From contig CAVZNR010000029.1 in the NCBI GenBank assembly GCA_963776675.1, positions 1-64,000 of the forward strand: 64,000 bases of DNA. The letters are read 5' to 3'. A program made the position numbers and the translations under genes. Positions 45,638 to 54,844 of the stretch are shown here, piece by piece (within the stretch, counting starts at the first letter, position 1; each line of letters opens with the position of its first letter). The notes beneath the pieces are model-generated. The model was given only the letters and a program-made list of their open reading frames with translations, was not told where the DNA came from and searched no databases. This DNA is from Hyphomicrobium_A sp963776675. Lineage in GTDB: Bacteria; Pseudomonadota; Alphaproteobacteria; Rhizobiales; Hyphomicrobiaceae.

Positions 45638-46249
45638 CTATTTCAGCTCCATGGACACGCGAATGAGATCGGCGGTGCGCTCCACGCCCAGCTTGCTCTT
45701 GATGATGGAGCAGGTGTTGGCGACCGTCTTGTACGCAACACCGATCGATTGGGCGATCTCGGTAAGGCTGTTGCCCTCGCCCAAAAGCCGCAGGATCTCG
45801 ATCTCGCGCGTCGTGAGCTGCTGCAGCGGGTCGTCGGTCGACAGCTGCGCGAACGCCAGCTCGCCCGCAATCTCGCGCTCCACGTAGCGGCCGCCTTCCG
45901 CGACCCGTTTCACCGCCGTTACCAGCTCGTCGGCGCCGGCACTTTTGCTCACATAGCCGCGTGCGCCCAGCCGCAGGGCGCGGGCCGCGTAGATCGGCTC
46001 TGCATGCATCGAGAACACGACCACGCGCACCTTCTCGTCCTCGCTCAACAGGCGGCGCAGCAGCTCCAGCCCGCCGATGCCGTCGAGGTTCAGATCGAGC
46101 AGCACCAGCTCCGGACGCTCGCTGCGAAACAAGGCCAACGCCTCGTGGCCGGTGGCGGCCTCGCACAGCTCGACCCCATCCATGGCCGAAAGCAGCCGGC
46201 GAACCCCCTCGCGCACCACGATATGATCGTCGACCAGCAGTATCTTCAT
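45638..46249 (-). CDS. Response regulator, NarL/FixJ family
   Basis: A 203-residue response regulator. The receiver domain (residues 1-120) has the acidic pocket DD at residues 7-8, the phosphoacceptor Asp52 in LVLLDLNLDG and the Lys in YVSKSAG. The output domain (about 135-203) is a LuxR-type helix-turn-helix (LTTREIEILRLLGEGNSLTE, then IAQSIGVAYKTVAN). It overlaps the kinase gene by four bases (ATGA), so the pair is one operon. Confidence 0.94.
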   Translation of the reverse strand: MKILLVDDHIVVREGVRRLLSAMDGVELCEAATGHEALALFRSERPELVLLDLNLDGIGGLELLRRLLSEDEKVRVVVFSMHAEPIYAARALRLGARGYVSKSAGADELVTAVKRVAEGGRYVEREIAGELAFAQLSTDDPLQQLTTREIEILRLLGEGNSLTEIAQSIGVAYKTVANTCSIIKSKLGVERTADLIRVSMELK

Positions 46250-47622
46250 TGCAGAACGATCCCCTGCGGAGCTTCTTTGGTGCGCGCCAGGCTTTCGCCG
46301 GCGTGCGCGGGAATGCGCGCCATGACGACGGCACCGCGCCCGTCGGGGCGGTTCGTGATGTCGATGACGCCGCCGAGCGCGGCGACGCGCTCCTGCATGC
46401 CGACGATGCCGAGGCCGCCCGGACGCCCTTGTGAGGTGAGCGACGTGAGCCCGCCCCCGTCGTCGGCGACGCGAATGCCGACCGTCCCGTCGGAATGCCG
46501 CTTCACGGCGATATCGATGGTGGCCGGGTTGCCGTGGCGCACGGCATTGCTGACGCTTTCCTGCACGATGCGGTAGACGGTGGCGTCGAGGCTCACGCCG
46601 AAGCCTTCCTCCGGCACGTCGACGTTGAACGTCAGGTTGGTGCGATGCGCCCGCCAGAACGACACCATGTTGTCGATGGCGTGCGCGAGGCCCATGTCGA
46701 GCAGCACCGCGGGCCGCAGGCGCCCGAGAATCTCGCGCACGTGGTGCTGCATCTTGGCGATCGCCTCGCGGATAATTCCCACCCGCTCGGGTATGCGTTC
46801 CTGCTTGCCGCTCTCCGCCAGCTGCCTGATCGCGGCGGCGTCAACGTCGGCGGCAAACAGAAGCGGCCCGATCTCGTCATGCAGATCGCGCGCAAGGTCG
46901 GCGCGCTCCTCGTCCTGCACGGTGGCGAGCTGCTCCTGCAGGCGCTTGTTCTGCTGCTCGGTGCGCTGCAGCCGCGCCACCATCTGGTTGAACCCCTGGT
47001 ACAGGGTCACGAGCTCGCGGGGCCCGCGCTCGGCGACCCTTTCGCCGTAGTCGCGCTCGCCCACGCGCGCGAACGCCGCCGTGAGATCCTGCAACGGCCG
47101 GATCGCCGTCCCGAGCGTCCAATACACAAAGGCCAGGACGAGCATGCAGAAAATGGTGAGCACGCTCAGCGTCAGCCCGACATCGCCCCAGACCTCGGCC
47201 ACCTCGTTGTTGGCATCGCTCTGCAGGACGATGTCTCCGTAGCCAGCGAATGCGGGCGGCAGCTTCAAGTTCAGCACTTTCGGCGGGCCGGCCAGCAGGT
47301 GAAAGAACCAGGCGGGCGCCGGGCTCTCCGGCTCGGCCAGCTTGGAGGCCCTGACCACCTTGCCGTCCACGAAATGAAAGGCGCGCAAGTGCCGGTCGCC
47401 GTCGAAATCGGCAACGAGCAGGTTCAGGCGCCGCCGCGGATTGAGGGGCTCTTCCGTGTCGTCGACCGCGTTGTGGGCAAAGCGCCCGCCGACGGCGATC
47501 GCCGCGCTCATCTCCGTCTCGATCTTCTTGACCGCGTGCCAATAGGTGAACGCGCCGCCGGCCGCCAGGCTCAAGAGCAGCGTGATGAAGATCGAAAAAA
47601 GCAGGCGATTGCGCAACGACAA
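46246..47622 (-). CDS. Sensor histidine kinase, UhpB/NarQ-like
   Basis: A 458-residue membrane kinase. Two transmembrane segments (about 7-27 and 145-168) flank a periplasmic domain of about 115 residues. A HAMP-like linker follows (AIRPLQDLTAAFARVGERDY), then a HisKA_3 domain with the phospho-accepting His in ARDLHDEIGPLLFAADVD. The ATPase domain has VQESVSNAVRHGN, DDGGGLTSL and GLGIVGMQERVAALGG. The first gene of the two-component operon; divergent from the adhesin gene, with 509 bases between. The signal is unknown. Confidence 0.93.
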   Translation of the reverse strand: MSLRNRLLFSIFITLLLSLAAGGAFTYWHAVKKIETEMSAAIAVGGRFAHNAVDDTEEPLNPRRRLNLLVADFDGDRHLRAFHFVDGKVVRASKLAEPESPAPAWFFHLLAGPPKVLNLKLPPAFAGYGDIVLQSDANNEVAEVWGDVGLTLSVLTIFCMLVLAFVYWTLGTAIRPLQDLTAAFARVGERDYGERVAERGPRELVTLYQGFNQMVARLQRTEQQNKRLQEQLATVQDEERADLARDLHDEIGPLLFAADVDAAAIRQLAESGKQERIPERVGIIREAIAKMQHHVREILGRLRPAVLLDMGLAHAIDNMVSFWRAHRTNLTFNVDVPEEGFGVSLDATVYRIVQESVSNAVRHGNPATIDIAVKRHSDGTVGIRVADDGGGLTSLTSQGRPGGLGIVGMQERVAALGGVIDITNRPDGRGAVVMARIPAHAGESLARTKEAPQGIVLQ

Positions 47623-48131
47623 GCGGGTGCACTCCTCACGTGCAAACCCCTACAATGTAACACTATCCCGTGCCCAAATCGAAAACAAAGGCAGCCACTA
47701 GGGCAGCACGGACTTAACCCGTCGTGGAAACGTCAGTGGGTTCGCGGTGACCTCAGAAATAATCCTCGAAAATCGACGCGCCTTTCATTCGCAAACTCAA
47801 AACTTTGAATTGGGCCGACGCGTCTAGAAACGCCTACAGATGATCACCCTGCTGATGAACGACGTTTAATTACTTATTAAGCGCCGGGTCGCACCCTTGA
47901 GTTGTGATTCGCGTTCGTCTAGGGGCCCTGCGTGAGCGCGGGTCTGGTGTTCAGTCAATCGTGCATTCGTTGCCATCATCTCCATGGCTAAAAGCGAATT
48001 TCGTCTCCGTCTTCTTGTCTAGTCTTTGCCTTTAGGTGTGGCGGCATTGGCAGCCCCGGGCAATTGCGCGCGTTGCGCGCAGGAGGACAGGACAAATCCG
48101 CGCTCGCTGCGGACACTCGTTGGAGACGACA
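47623..48131. other. Intergenic region between sensor kinase and adhesin
   Basis: These 509 bases hold no convincing gene. Parts are AT-richer than the neighbours (for example around 47750-47890). A GCGCGC-GTT-GCGCGC inverted repeat is at 48066-48080, followed by AGGAGG at 48081-48086, which has no start codon at a working distance. Promoters for both the kinase and the adhesin must be here. Confidence 0.4.
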
Positions 48132-51100
48132 ATGCATACCAGGATCTCATTGCTTCTCGCCGCCTCGATCAGTGCGGTGGCCCTCAATGCCGTGATCGCG
48201 CCGGACCAGGCCTTGGCGGTCATGTGCACCAACAACGGCACCCAAACCACGCCCCCCAGTGACGGCTCCATTGCTACAAATACCGCCTGCGGCAACAATG
48301 CAGTCGCCACCGGCACAGGAAACAGCAGCGCGTACGGCGCCAATTCGAGCGCCACTGGGATCAACAGCGGAAACACGGCAACCGGCGCCCAGTCGCAAGC
48401 CGACGGCGCCAACAGCAACAACACCGCAACCGGCAACAACGCCAATGCCGACAGCGCCACCGGCGGCTTTAGCGTCAACACCGCGACCGGTGCTAGCTCT
48501 AACGCCGCCGGCTTCGGCTTTGACGCCGCCTCGGGGGCCGGCAACACGGCAACCGGCGCCACTGCCAATGCCTCGGGTAACGGCACCGACGCCACCCACC
48601 CGGCCCGCAACACCGCAACAGGGTTCGGCTCCGATGCCAGCGGCGACGCCAGCTCCAACGTCGCAACCGGCGACAGTTCCAATGCCAGCGGTGCCGGCAG
48701 CGCCAACATCGCAACCGGCAACGGCGCCGATGCCAGCGGCGAAACCAGCAGCAACACCGCAGCCGGCAGCAACTCCGATGCCAGCGGCATCAATAGCTTC
48801 AACACCGCAACAGGCGCCAACTCCGACGCGAGCGGCATCAACAATAGCAACAACACCGCGACAGGTGCCAACGCTAACGCCAGCGGCAGCAACAGCAACA
48901 ACGTTGCAACGGGCAATGGCGCAACTGCCACCGGCGATAGCGCCGCCGCCAACATTGCAACGGGTAATGGCGCGGCTGCGAGCGGCGACTCCAGCTCCAA
49001 CATCGCAACCGGCAATAACGCCGTTGCGGATGGCGACGACAGCCACAACACCGCAACGGGCTAGGCTGTCAGATGCCAGCGGCGACGACCAGCAGCAACG
49101 CCGCCTACGGCGACGGTGCCGACGCCAGCGGCGATAACAGCAGCAACGTTGCGACCGGAGATGGCGCCAATGCCAGCGGCAGCAACGGCCTCGGCGTTAC
49201 GGCATCCAACACCGCGACCGGCAGCAACTCGAACGCCAGCGGCGACAACAGCTTCAACACCGCGACCGGCTCCAACGCCAATGCCAGCGGCGACGCCAGC
49301 ATCAACACCGCAACCGGCACCTTCTCCGATGCCAGCGGCGACGCCGGCTCCACCAACACCGCTGCCGGCTGGGGCGCGAATGCCAGTGGCGACACGAGCA
49401 CCAACGTCGCAACCGGCAGAAGCGCCAACGCGTCCGGCGACGACGCGGCAAATGCCGCAACCGGCAGGAACGCCGATGCCAGCGGCGCGGCTAGCTCCAA
49501 CGCTGCCTACGGCAACTCCTCGGACGCCAACGGCGCCGGCAGCTTCAACGCCGCATACGGCAACGGCGCCGACGCCAACGGCGCCACGGCAACCAACACC
49601 GCAACGGGCAATAACTCCGTCGCCAGCGGCGACAACAGCAGCAACTTCGCGGGCGGCAACGCTGCCGATGCCAGCGGCGCCGGCAGCGGCAACGTAGCTG
49701 TTGGCACCAACTCCAACGCCACCGGCGACGGCAGCTTCAATGCCGCGACAGGTGCCGGTGCAGACGCCAGCGGCGACGGCCAGCAACAACGTCGCAAGCG
49801 GTCGCAACTCCGTCGCGACCGGCGACGGCAGCGGCAACGCCGCAATGGGCCACAGCGCCAACGCCGGCGGCGACACCAGCGCCAACGTAGCGGCCGGCGA
49901 AGACGCCAATGCCAGCGGCAGCCAACAGCTCAAACGTCGCAGGTGGCAACAATGCCAATGCCAACGGCGGCACGACCAGCCAGCCGCTGCCAACACTGCA
50001 ACCGGCAATGACTCGCGATGCCAGCGGCGTCGACGGCTTCAACGCCGCATACGGGAACGCCTCGAACGCCAACGGCGCCGCCAGCACCAACATCGCGGCA
50101 GGCAGCAACGCCAATGCCAGCGGAGACAGCAGCGGCAATATCGCGTCCGGCAGCGACTCGGATGCCAGCGGCATCACCAGCTTCAATACGGCAGCGGGCC
50201 GGCTCTCCGACGCCAGCGGCAACAGCAGCTTCAACGCCGCTATCGGCCATACCGCTAACGCCAGTGGCGCCGGCAGCGGCAACACCTCGGTTGGCAGCGC
50301 TTCGGACGCAAGTGGCGCCACCAGCTTCAATACCGCGACCGGCCGAACAGCAATGCCAGCGGCGACACCAGTATCAATCCCGCGTCCGGCACCAACGCGC
50401 AACGCCAGCGGCGCCGGCAGCGGCAACATCGCGACGGGCAGCGGCGCGAATGCCAACGGCGCCACCAGCAGCAACATGCGATCAGGCCTGCTAACGCCAA
50501 CGCCAGCGGCGACAACAGCTCCAACGTCGCAGCCGGCAACACCGCAAATGCCAGCGGCGCCGGCTCGAGCAACATCGCGCTCGGCAACGGCGCGACCGCG
50601 ACCGGCGACGGCACGACCAACATGGCGCTCGGCGCTGGAGCCTCCGCGACCGGCACACCATCCATCGCCATCGGCAACGGCGCGACGGCCACCGGCTCGA
50701 TCGCGGCCGGCAACAACGCGTCTTGCCTCCAACGGCGGCGCCGCGTTCGGCGACGATTCGAGCGCGAGCGGTACAAACAGCACCGCAGCCGGTCCCGGCG
50801 CCATCGCAGCGCACGCTAACGCGGCGGCCTTCGGCAACGGCGCCACGACGACGCGCGCCAACCAGCAGGTGTTCGGCACGGCATCGAACACCTACACCAT
50901 GACGGGCATCGCCTCGCAGGCGAGCAAGGACGCCCAGAGCAGGTAACACCTATCTCGTGACGACCGACTCGAACGGCAATCTCGCCACGACCAATTTCAG
51001 TCCCGTGCTTCCAGTACGACTCAGCGCGCTGCAAGAGGATATCTAGTCGCTCCAGAACCGCGACAAGGAGCTCGCAAGCGGCATCGCCATCGCGATGTCC

Positions 51101-51316
51101 ATGGCTCAGCCAATATTCCAGCCGGGCCAGACGATTGCCGTGCGCGCTGGCTGGGGCAATTTCGATGGTACCAGCGCAGCCAGCGTGACGGCCGCCGGCG
51201 TTGTTGCGAAAGGGTTCCTCGGGCCGACGAGCTCGCTCGTTGTCGACGGCGGTGTGGGCGCAGGCACGAGCGTGCGTATGGTCGCCGGCCGCGCCGGCCT
51301 TTCATTGGGGTGGTAG
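48132..51316 (+). pseudogene. Trimeric autotransporter adhesin (YadA-like), broken reading frame
   Basis: A surface adhesin gene in many frames. It begins with a signal peptide (MHTRISLLLAASISAVALNA). About 50 copies of a 16-residue unit follow, of the type SSNTATGxNSDASGxx (48290-50720), which is the YadA head pattern. A YadA-like patch (NMALGAGASATGTPSIAIGN) comes next, then a stalk (LASGIAIAMSMAQPIFQPGQ) and a C-terminal anchor ending GRAGLSLGW. The frame changes at least ten times (about 49060, 49090, 49781, 49923, 49985, 50010, 50350, 50400, 50490, 50730, 50941). An in-frame TAG lies at 51044-51046 before the anchor. Many shifts are single extra bases, so sequencing or assembly errors in the repeats are possible, but the TAG suggests real decay. 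Confidence 0.85.
48290..50720 (+). repeat. 48-bp tandem repeat array in the adhesin
   Basis: The array encodes a 16-residue unit whose nucleotide consensus is built from AAC, GCC, GGC, AGC and GAC codons. By spacing there are roughly 50 copies, with visible drift between them. It makes the strand strongly skewed and opens long frames on both strands. The unit is a direct tandem protein repeat, not CRISPR: there are no unique spacers. Confidence 0.75.
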
Positions 51317-51318
51317 CG

Positions 51319-51936
51319 ATGGACCCGAAACAGCGCCTGATCGGCCGCGGTCTGCTCGCCGCCGCCCTCATCGCGGCAGGTCCGGCATACGCCGGGCAAA
51401 AGAGGGTGGCGCTCAACGCGCCACCTCGCCCCCCCGCCGCCGCCGTCTCACAGCCGCAAGCAAATATGCCGGACGTCGAGCAGGTTTATGTCCTTATCCG
51501 CTCGGCCGTTCTCACTCTTGACAGCGCCATGCGTGCGGGCAACTTCTCGGTCCTGCGTGATGAGGGAGCGCCTTCGTTTCAGGCCGCGAACACGTCTGCG
51601 CGGCTCGCCCGAATTTTTCAGAACCTCGACCAGCAGGGCGTCGATCTCTCCAGCATCGCCATCACCGCGCCCACGATCAGCACTCTGCAATCGATGGACG
51701 GAGGGCGCCGGCTGGCCGTCGAAGGCTATTTCTCAAGCCCGAGAGGCCGCATCAATTTCGATCTAATGTTCGAACGGGTGGGCATCGTTTGGCGCATCTT
51801 CGGCATAAGCGTTAATCCGGCGCCCATGCCGATGGTGTCCCGCAACAACCCGAATCCCGTGCGCGTACAGCCGGCCCCAACCAGACTGCCGCAGTTCTCG
51901 CCGAGCTGGGACCTGGTGTCCAATACGAGGCGATGA
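51319..51936 (+). CDS. Exported protein of unknown function
   Basis: A 205-residue protein with a signal peptide (LIGRGLLAAALIAAGPAYAG). The mature part has a Pro-rich start, a central segment (VYVLIRSAVLTLDSAMRAGN, SARLARIFQNLDQQGVDLSS) and GRINFDLMFERVGIVWRIFG near the end, which resembles the alpha+beta fold of small NTF2-like or DUF3828-type proteins. That likeness is weak. ATG 51319 is two bases after the adhesin stop, suggesting that both are translated from one message. An in-frame GTG at 51310 is possible. Confidence 0.75.
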   Translation: MDPKQRLIGRGLLAAALIAAGPAYAGQKRVALNAPPRPPAAAVSQPQANMPDVEQVYVLIRSAVLTLDSAMRAGNFSVLRDEGAPSFQAANTSARLARIFQNLDQQGVDLSSIAITAPTISTLQSMDGGRRLAVEGYFSSPRGRINFDLMFERVGIVWRIFGISVNPAPMPMVSRNNPNPVRVQPAPTRLPQFSPSWDLVSNTRR

Positions 51937-51953
51937 GAAGCGCGTAGGCGCAG

Positions 51954-53081
51954 CTACTTGCCGGACGTGGGGCGATACGACGATTGCGTTGTGGTGGCGA
52001 GCTGGTCGGGAGAGAGCATCTCGACCGTCGGCTTGCCGCCGCCCACGGCGATGCCGCGCAGCTTCTGGCCGGCCTTGAAGTCCACGGTCTTCAGATCGAT
52101 CGCTTTCAGCGCCGGGTTGTCGTAGCTGCGCCAGTAGTAGACCTTGTTGGCGTGATCGCGGAATACGGTCCACTGCGTATAGTCGCCCTCCGGCTTGCCG
52201 CCGTTGGTGTAATCGCGCACGAGACCTTTGGGGATGTCGACCCGGTCGATGAGATGCGTGGCGAGCACCAGCGCCTCGGCTGCATCCTTCGGCTTGTCGG
52301 CGAGGTGTGAGGTCGCCGCCGCCATCACGAAACGCGACGGCGGGGTCGGATCTCCGGGGATTCCGTGCAAGCCCGAGCCCTGCCCGGTACCCGCGTAAGT
52401 CGCGTTGCCGATCTTGACCGGCGGGGCGTTGACCGCCGTCAGGTTCACGTAGTTGCGCAAGTTCTGAATGTGCCAGGGATAGGCGGGCGAGTTGGTCAGA
52501 ACGCCGACCTCGTTGTCGTAGACCTGAACCTTGCCGCCCACGAACTCGACGATGAGGCTCTTGCCGCTATTGTCGGTGATCACGTAGTGCAGCGGCGCAA
52601 ACGATCCCAGTTGCGGAATGGTCTCGCCCCACACCACGACGCCGCCGAGTGCGTCGCGCACCTCGTCGACGCTGCTAAAGTTGCCCAGCACCCAGCCACT
52701 GAACGCGGCATTGGAGAGCGCGCGCGCCTCGTCCCCCGGCTTGACCGTCTGGTACTCGGTCTCGCCCGGCAGATAGAGGGCGCCAAGTCCAAGCCCCTTC
52801 TCGTTCAGTCCGTCGGTGTAGAAATCCTCGCCGAACACGTTCATGCCGACGAAGCCGTACTTCGACGTCCACGCAAGGCCCTTGCCGTTCGGAGCCGGCG
52901 AGGAAACCTGGCGGCCGCGCGGAACGATGACCGCGTCGCTTTTCAGATCCTCGGCGAACTCCATGGTGCGCACGCTGAACGGCGTGCCGTCCTGAGTGCG
53001 CAGGAGTACGTCGGTGCAGGCGAGAGCCGGCGCGGCGGCAAACAGCCCCGCACCGAGCAAGGCAAGAATGCGAGGCTGCAT
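51954..53081 (-). CDS. Choloylglycine hydrolase family Ntn-hydrolase (exported)
   Basis: A 375-residue linear amide C-N hydrolase of the conjugated bile-salt hydrolase/penicillin V acylase family. The signal peptide ends ...APALA, and the next residue is the catalytic Cys (ACTDVLLRTQDGTPFSVRTM), which becomes the N-terminal nucleophile after cleavage. The family region AWTSKYGFVGMNVFGEDFYT and the GLNEKGLGLGALYLPGETEY segment are present. The substrate could be acyl-homoserine lactones, penicillin V or other amides; it cannot be told from sequence. ATG 53081 is preferred to the GTG at 53093. Confidence 0.88.
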   Translation of the reverse strand: MQPRILALLGAGLFAAAPALACTDVLLRTQDGTPFSVRTMEFAEDLKSDAVIVPRGRQVSSPAPNGKGLAWTSKYGFVGMNVFGEDFYTDGLNEKGLGLGALYLPGETEYQTVKPGDEARALSNAAFSGWVLGNFSSVDEVRDALGGVVVWGETIPQLGSFAPLHYVITDNSGKSLIVEFVGGKVQVYDNEVGVLTNSPAYPWHIQNLRNYVNLTAVNAPPVKIGNATYAGTGQGSGLHGIPGDPTPPSRFVMAAATSHLADKPKDAAEALVLATHLIDRVDIPKGLVRDYTNGGKPEGDYTQWTVFRDHANKVYYWRSYDNPALKAIDLKTVDFKAGQKLRGIAVGGGKPTVEMLSPDQLATTTQSSYRPTSGK

Positions 53082-53132
53082 GCGTGATCTCACTCTAAGT
53101 CGTCGGTTCGAGGTTCGCGGGCGCAGTGCGGA

Positions 53133-53636
53133 TCAGTCGCCTTCGGGGAAGTACTGCAGCGTCGTGCGGCAGCTCTGCTCCCATTCCGATTTCGTCATCT
53201 GCGTTTGCGGACCCCATTGGCTCAGGCAGTCGTCCAATTCCTTCTGCGAGACGCGGAAGTTCTTTTTGGAGTCGTCGACGATGACGTTGGCCTCGCTCTC
53301 CGACGACTTGCTGCCCTTGGTGTCCACGTCGCCCGGCAATGCGTCGTCGGAAGGCACGGCAACGGTCGTGTCGCCCTTCTCTGAATCCGCCGCATCGGGG
53401 ATGATGCCCTGGTCCGGCGCATCGGGCACCGAAGCGCTGCCGTCGTTGGGAGACACGTCCTCCTCAGAGGCGATCCCGGCGCGCTCGTTCGGGGTCAGCG
53501 TGTCGTCGTGATAGGCGTTGGCGGGAATCTCGCTGCCCGTGACTTTCTCCTCGGCGAGCGCGGGCACGGCGAGGATGCCGAGTGCGCCGACCAGCGCCGC
53601 TGCGGCAAGCAAGCGAAAACTCTGCGAAGTGTACAT
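53133..53636 (-). CDS. Acidic exported protein of unknown function
   Basis: A 167-residue protein with a signal peptide (FRLLAAAALVGALGILAVPA, cleaved near ALA). A long acidic, Asp/Ser/Pro-rich stretch follows (about residues 30-120). The compact C-terminal part has two cysteines (LDDCLSQWGPQTQMTKSEWE, QSCRTTLQYFPEGD). Function unknown. ATG 53636 (MYTSQSFRLL) is chosen because it opens directly into the signal peptide. Confidence 0.72.
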   Translation of the reverse strand: MYTSQSFRLLAAAALVGALGILAVPALAEEKVTGSEIPANAYHDDTLTPNERAGIASEEDVSPNDGSASVPDAPDQGIIPDAADSEKGDTTVAVPSDDALPGDVDTKGSKSSESEANVIVDDSKKNFRVSQKELDDCLSQWGPQTQMTKSEWEQSCRTTLQYFPEGD

Positions 53637-53980
53637 GGCGAATAGCCCCAATCGCTCATAAATGGATGTTGCCCCGCTCCGGCAAACGGCCGAGCGAGGT
53701 CGCAATCGTAGGCGAGGAGGGCTAAGACTTCCGCGAATGTGCTCAATCAAATGCGAGCAAAATTGCAGGTATCGGATTGAGGCTCTTCCAACCCGCACGC
53801 GCTTCGCGGTTCGGCACGCCCCGTAGCGGCCATAACCTTCGTACTTATCGGCCTCATCAACTTTTCTTATCTTAATGTCACGCGATTGCGATTTCTGTTG
53901 ATCGAACCGACCTGCTAGTTTGTGGTTATCGACACAGGCGGACAGGCGGTCCGCCAGTAAATTAGCAAGAGGAGGAAGTC
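53637..53980. promoter_or_regulatory. Divergent control region upstream of pqqA
   Basis: The interval separates a minus-strand exported protein gene from pqqA. A perfect inverted repeat GGCGGAC (53937-53943), AGGCG, GTCCGCC (53949-53955) lies about 15 bases before the GGAGGA ribosome site (53970-53976). It could be a leader hairpin or an operator. The part around 53850-53930 is AT-richer and is the likely promoter zone. Confidence 0.4.
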
Positions 53981-54070
53981 ATGAAGGTTTGGAGCAAGCC
54001 CGCAGTTCGTGAGCAGGAAGTTGGCCTCGAGGTCACGTCTTACCTGCCGGCCGAGATCGACATCATCTAA
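53981..54070 (+). CDS. pqqA: Pyrroloquinoline quinone precursor peptide
   Basis: A 29-residue ribosomal peptide (MKVWSKPAVREQEVGL, then EVTSYLPAEIDII). It has the conserved Glu17-Val-Thr-x-Tyr21 core; in PQQ synthesis the Glu and Tyr side chains are joined by PqqE and released to form the cofactor. A strong GGAGGA site precedes the ATG, and a strong terminator follows 28 bases after the stop. No pqqBCDE genes are in the window, so this is an orphan copy. PQQ-dependent alcohol dehydrogenases are typical of methylotrophs. Confidence 0.88.
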   Translation: MKVWSKPAVREQEVGLEVTSYLPAEIDII

Positions 54071-54097
54071 CGTCGATCCGACGAACTTGAGTTAAAG

Positions 54098-54136
54098 AAG
54101 CGGCGGCCGAGTATCTCGGCCGCCGCTTTCTTTTTT
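54098..54136 (+). terminator. Rho-independent terminator of pqqA
   Basis: A 14-bp stem (54098-54111 with 54115-54128) with a three-base loop is followed by TCTTTTTT. It ends the short pqqA transcript and makes pqqA a stand-alone unit. Confidence 0.9.
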
Positions 54137-54161
54137 GCCGTCTGGTCGCCGAGGCGACCTG

Positions 54162-54722
54162 CTACTTCGCCAGGCACGGCGTGCCGTCGGCGATGCACTG
54201 CATCCCGCCGCTCACCTTGTGGCAGTCGATATCGGCGCCGCTGGCATTGTCCCAATCGGCCCAGTCACCGCCGTACTTCTTGCGCACGTCGATCTTCCAG
54301 CCGGAGATGGCCTCCTCCATGGCGGCGTCCTCGCCCTTCTTTTTGGCGCCGTACGAGTTCAGCGAATCGGACTTGCAGTCCTTCTTGACCGCCGCTTTTG
54401 CGCCGTCGAGCATCTTGTGCAGGACATCCTTGCACGGCTTCGCCTTGCGCTTGCAGACCCACTCGCCATCATCCTGATCGCACTTGACGTCACGGTCCTT
54501 GGCGTAGCGCCAGGAGTTGTATTCCGAGCCGTACTTCTCCTTCACGGCCGAGCGCCAGGCGAAGAGCGAGTTCGGGTAGGCGCCCAGATCACGCAGCTTG
54601 GCCGGCTTGCCTTCGGCGGAGACGGCATCCTTACAATCGTCCTCGGCCATGGCGGACGATAGCCCAACCATGGAGAACGCGGCCGCCACGAGGGCGAGCC
54701 GCATCAAATGTTTCGTTTGCAT
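54162..54722 (-). CDS. Exported cysteine-rich protein with internal duplication
   Basis: A 186-residue secreted protein (signal peptide MRLALVAAAFSMVGLSSAMA). The mature part contains two related units. One is WRSAVKEKYGSEYNSWRYAK followed by DVKCDQDDGEWVCKRKAKPC. The other is WKIDVRKKYGGDWADWDNAS followed by DIDCHKVSGGMQCIADGTPC. Each has the pattern W-x4-KYG-x2-(Y/W)-x2-W then C-x(7,8)-C-x5-PC. Eight or more cysteines suggest a disulfide-rich fold. Function unknown. It converges with pqqA. Confidence 0.78.
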   Translation of the reverse strand: MQTKHLMRLALVAAAFSMVGLSSAMAEDDCKDAVSAEGKPAKLRDLGAYPNSLFAWRSAVKEKYGSEYNSWRYAKDRDVKCDQDDGEWVCKRKAKPCKDVLHKMLDGAKAAVKKDCKSDSLNSYGAKKKGEDAAMEEAISGWKIDVRKKYGGDWADWDNASGADIDCHKVSGGMQCIADGTPCLAK

Positions 54723-54844
54723 TTCTTCGGTTCCTGTCTCTTCTCGCCTCCGTCAATTCCGGGGGAGGCCGCGCGCTTGCTCGCACGAAATTTAGCGCGG
54801 ATTGAGACAAAGCCCCCAAGTCGTTGACGCGACGGGGCTAGCGG

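Noticed and set aside
48081..48086. AGGAGG as ribosome site of the adhesin
   Set aside because: No start codon is at a useful distance; the ATG at 48132 has its own GGAG at 48122.
48032..50008. Long Val/Leu/Ala-rich frames on the minus strand across the repeats
   Set aside because: They repeat every 16 residues because the plus-strand adhesin repeats do. They have no signal peptide start or anchor, so they are by-products.
48290..50720. Possible CRISPR array
   Set aside because: The repeat is a continuous tandem of a coding unit with graded drift; there are no separate spacers and no cas genes nearby.
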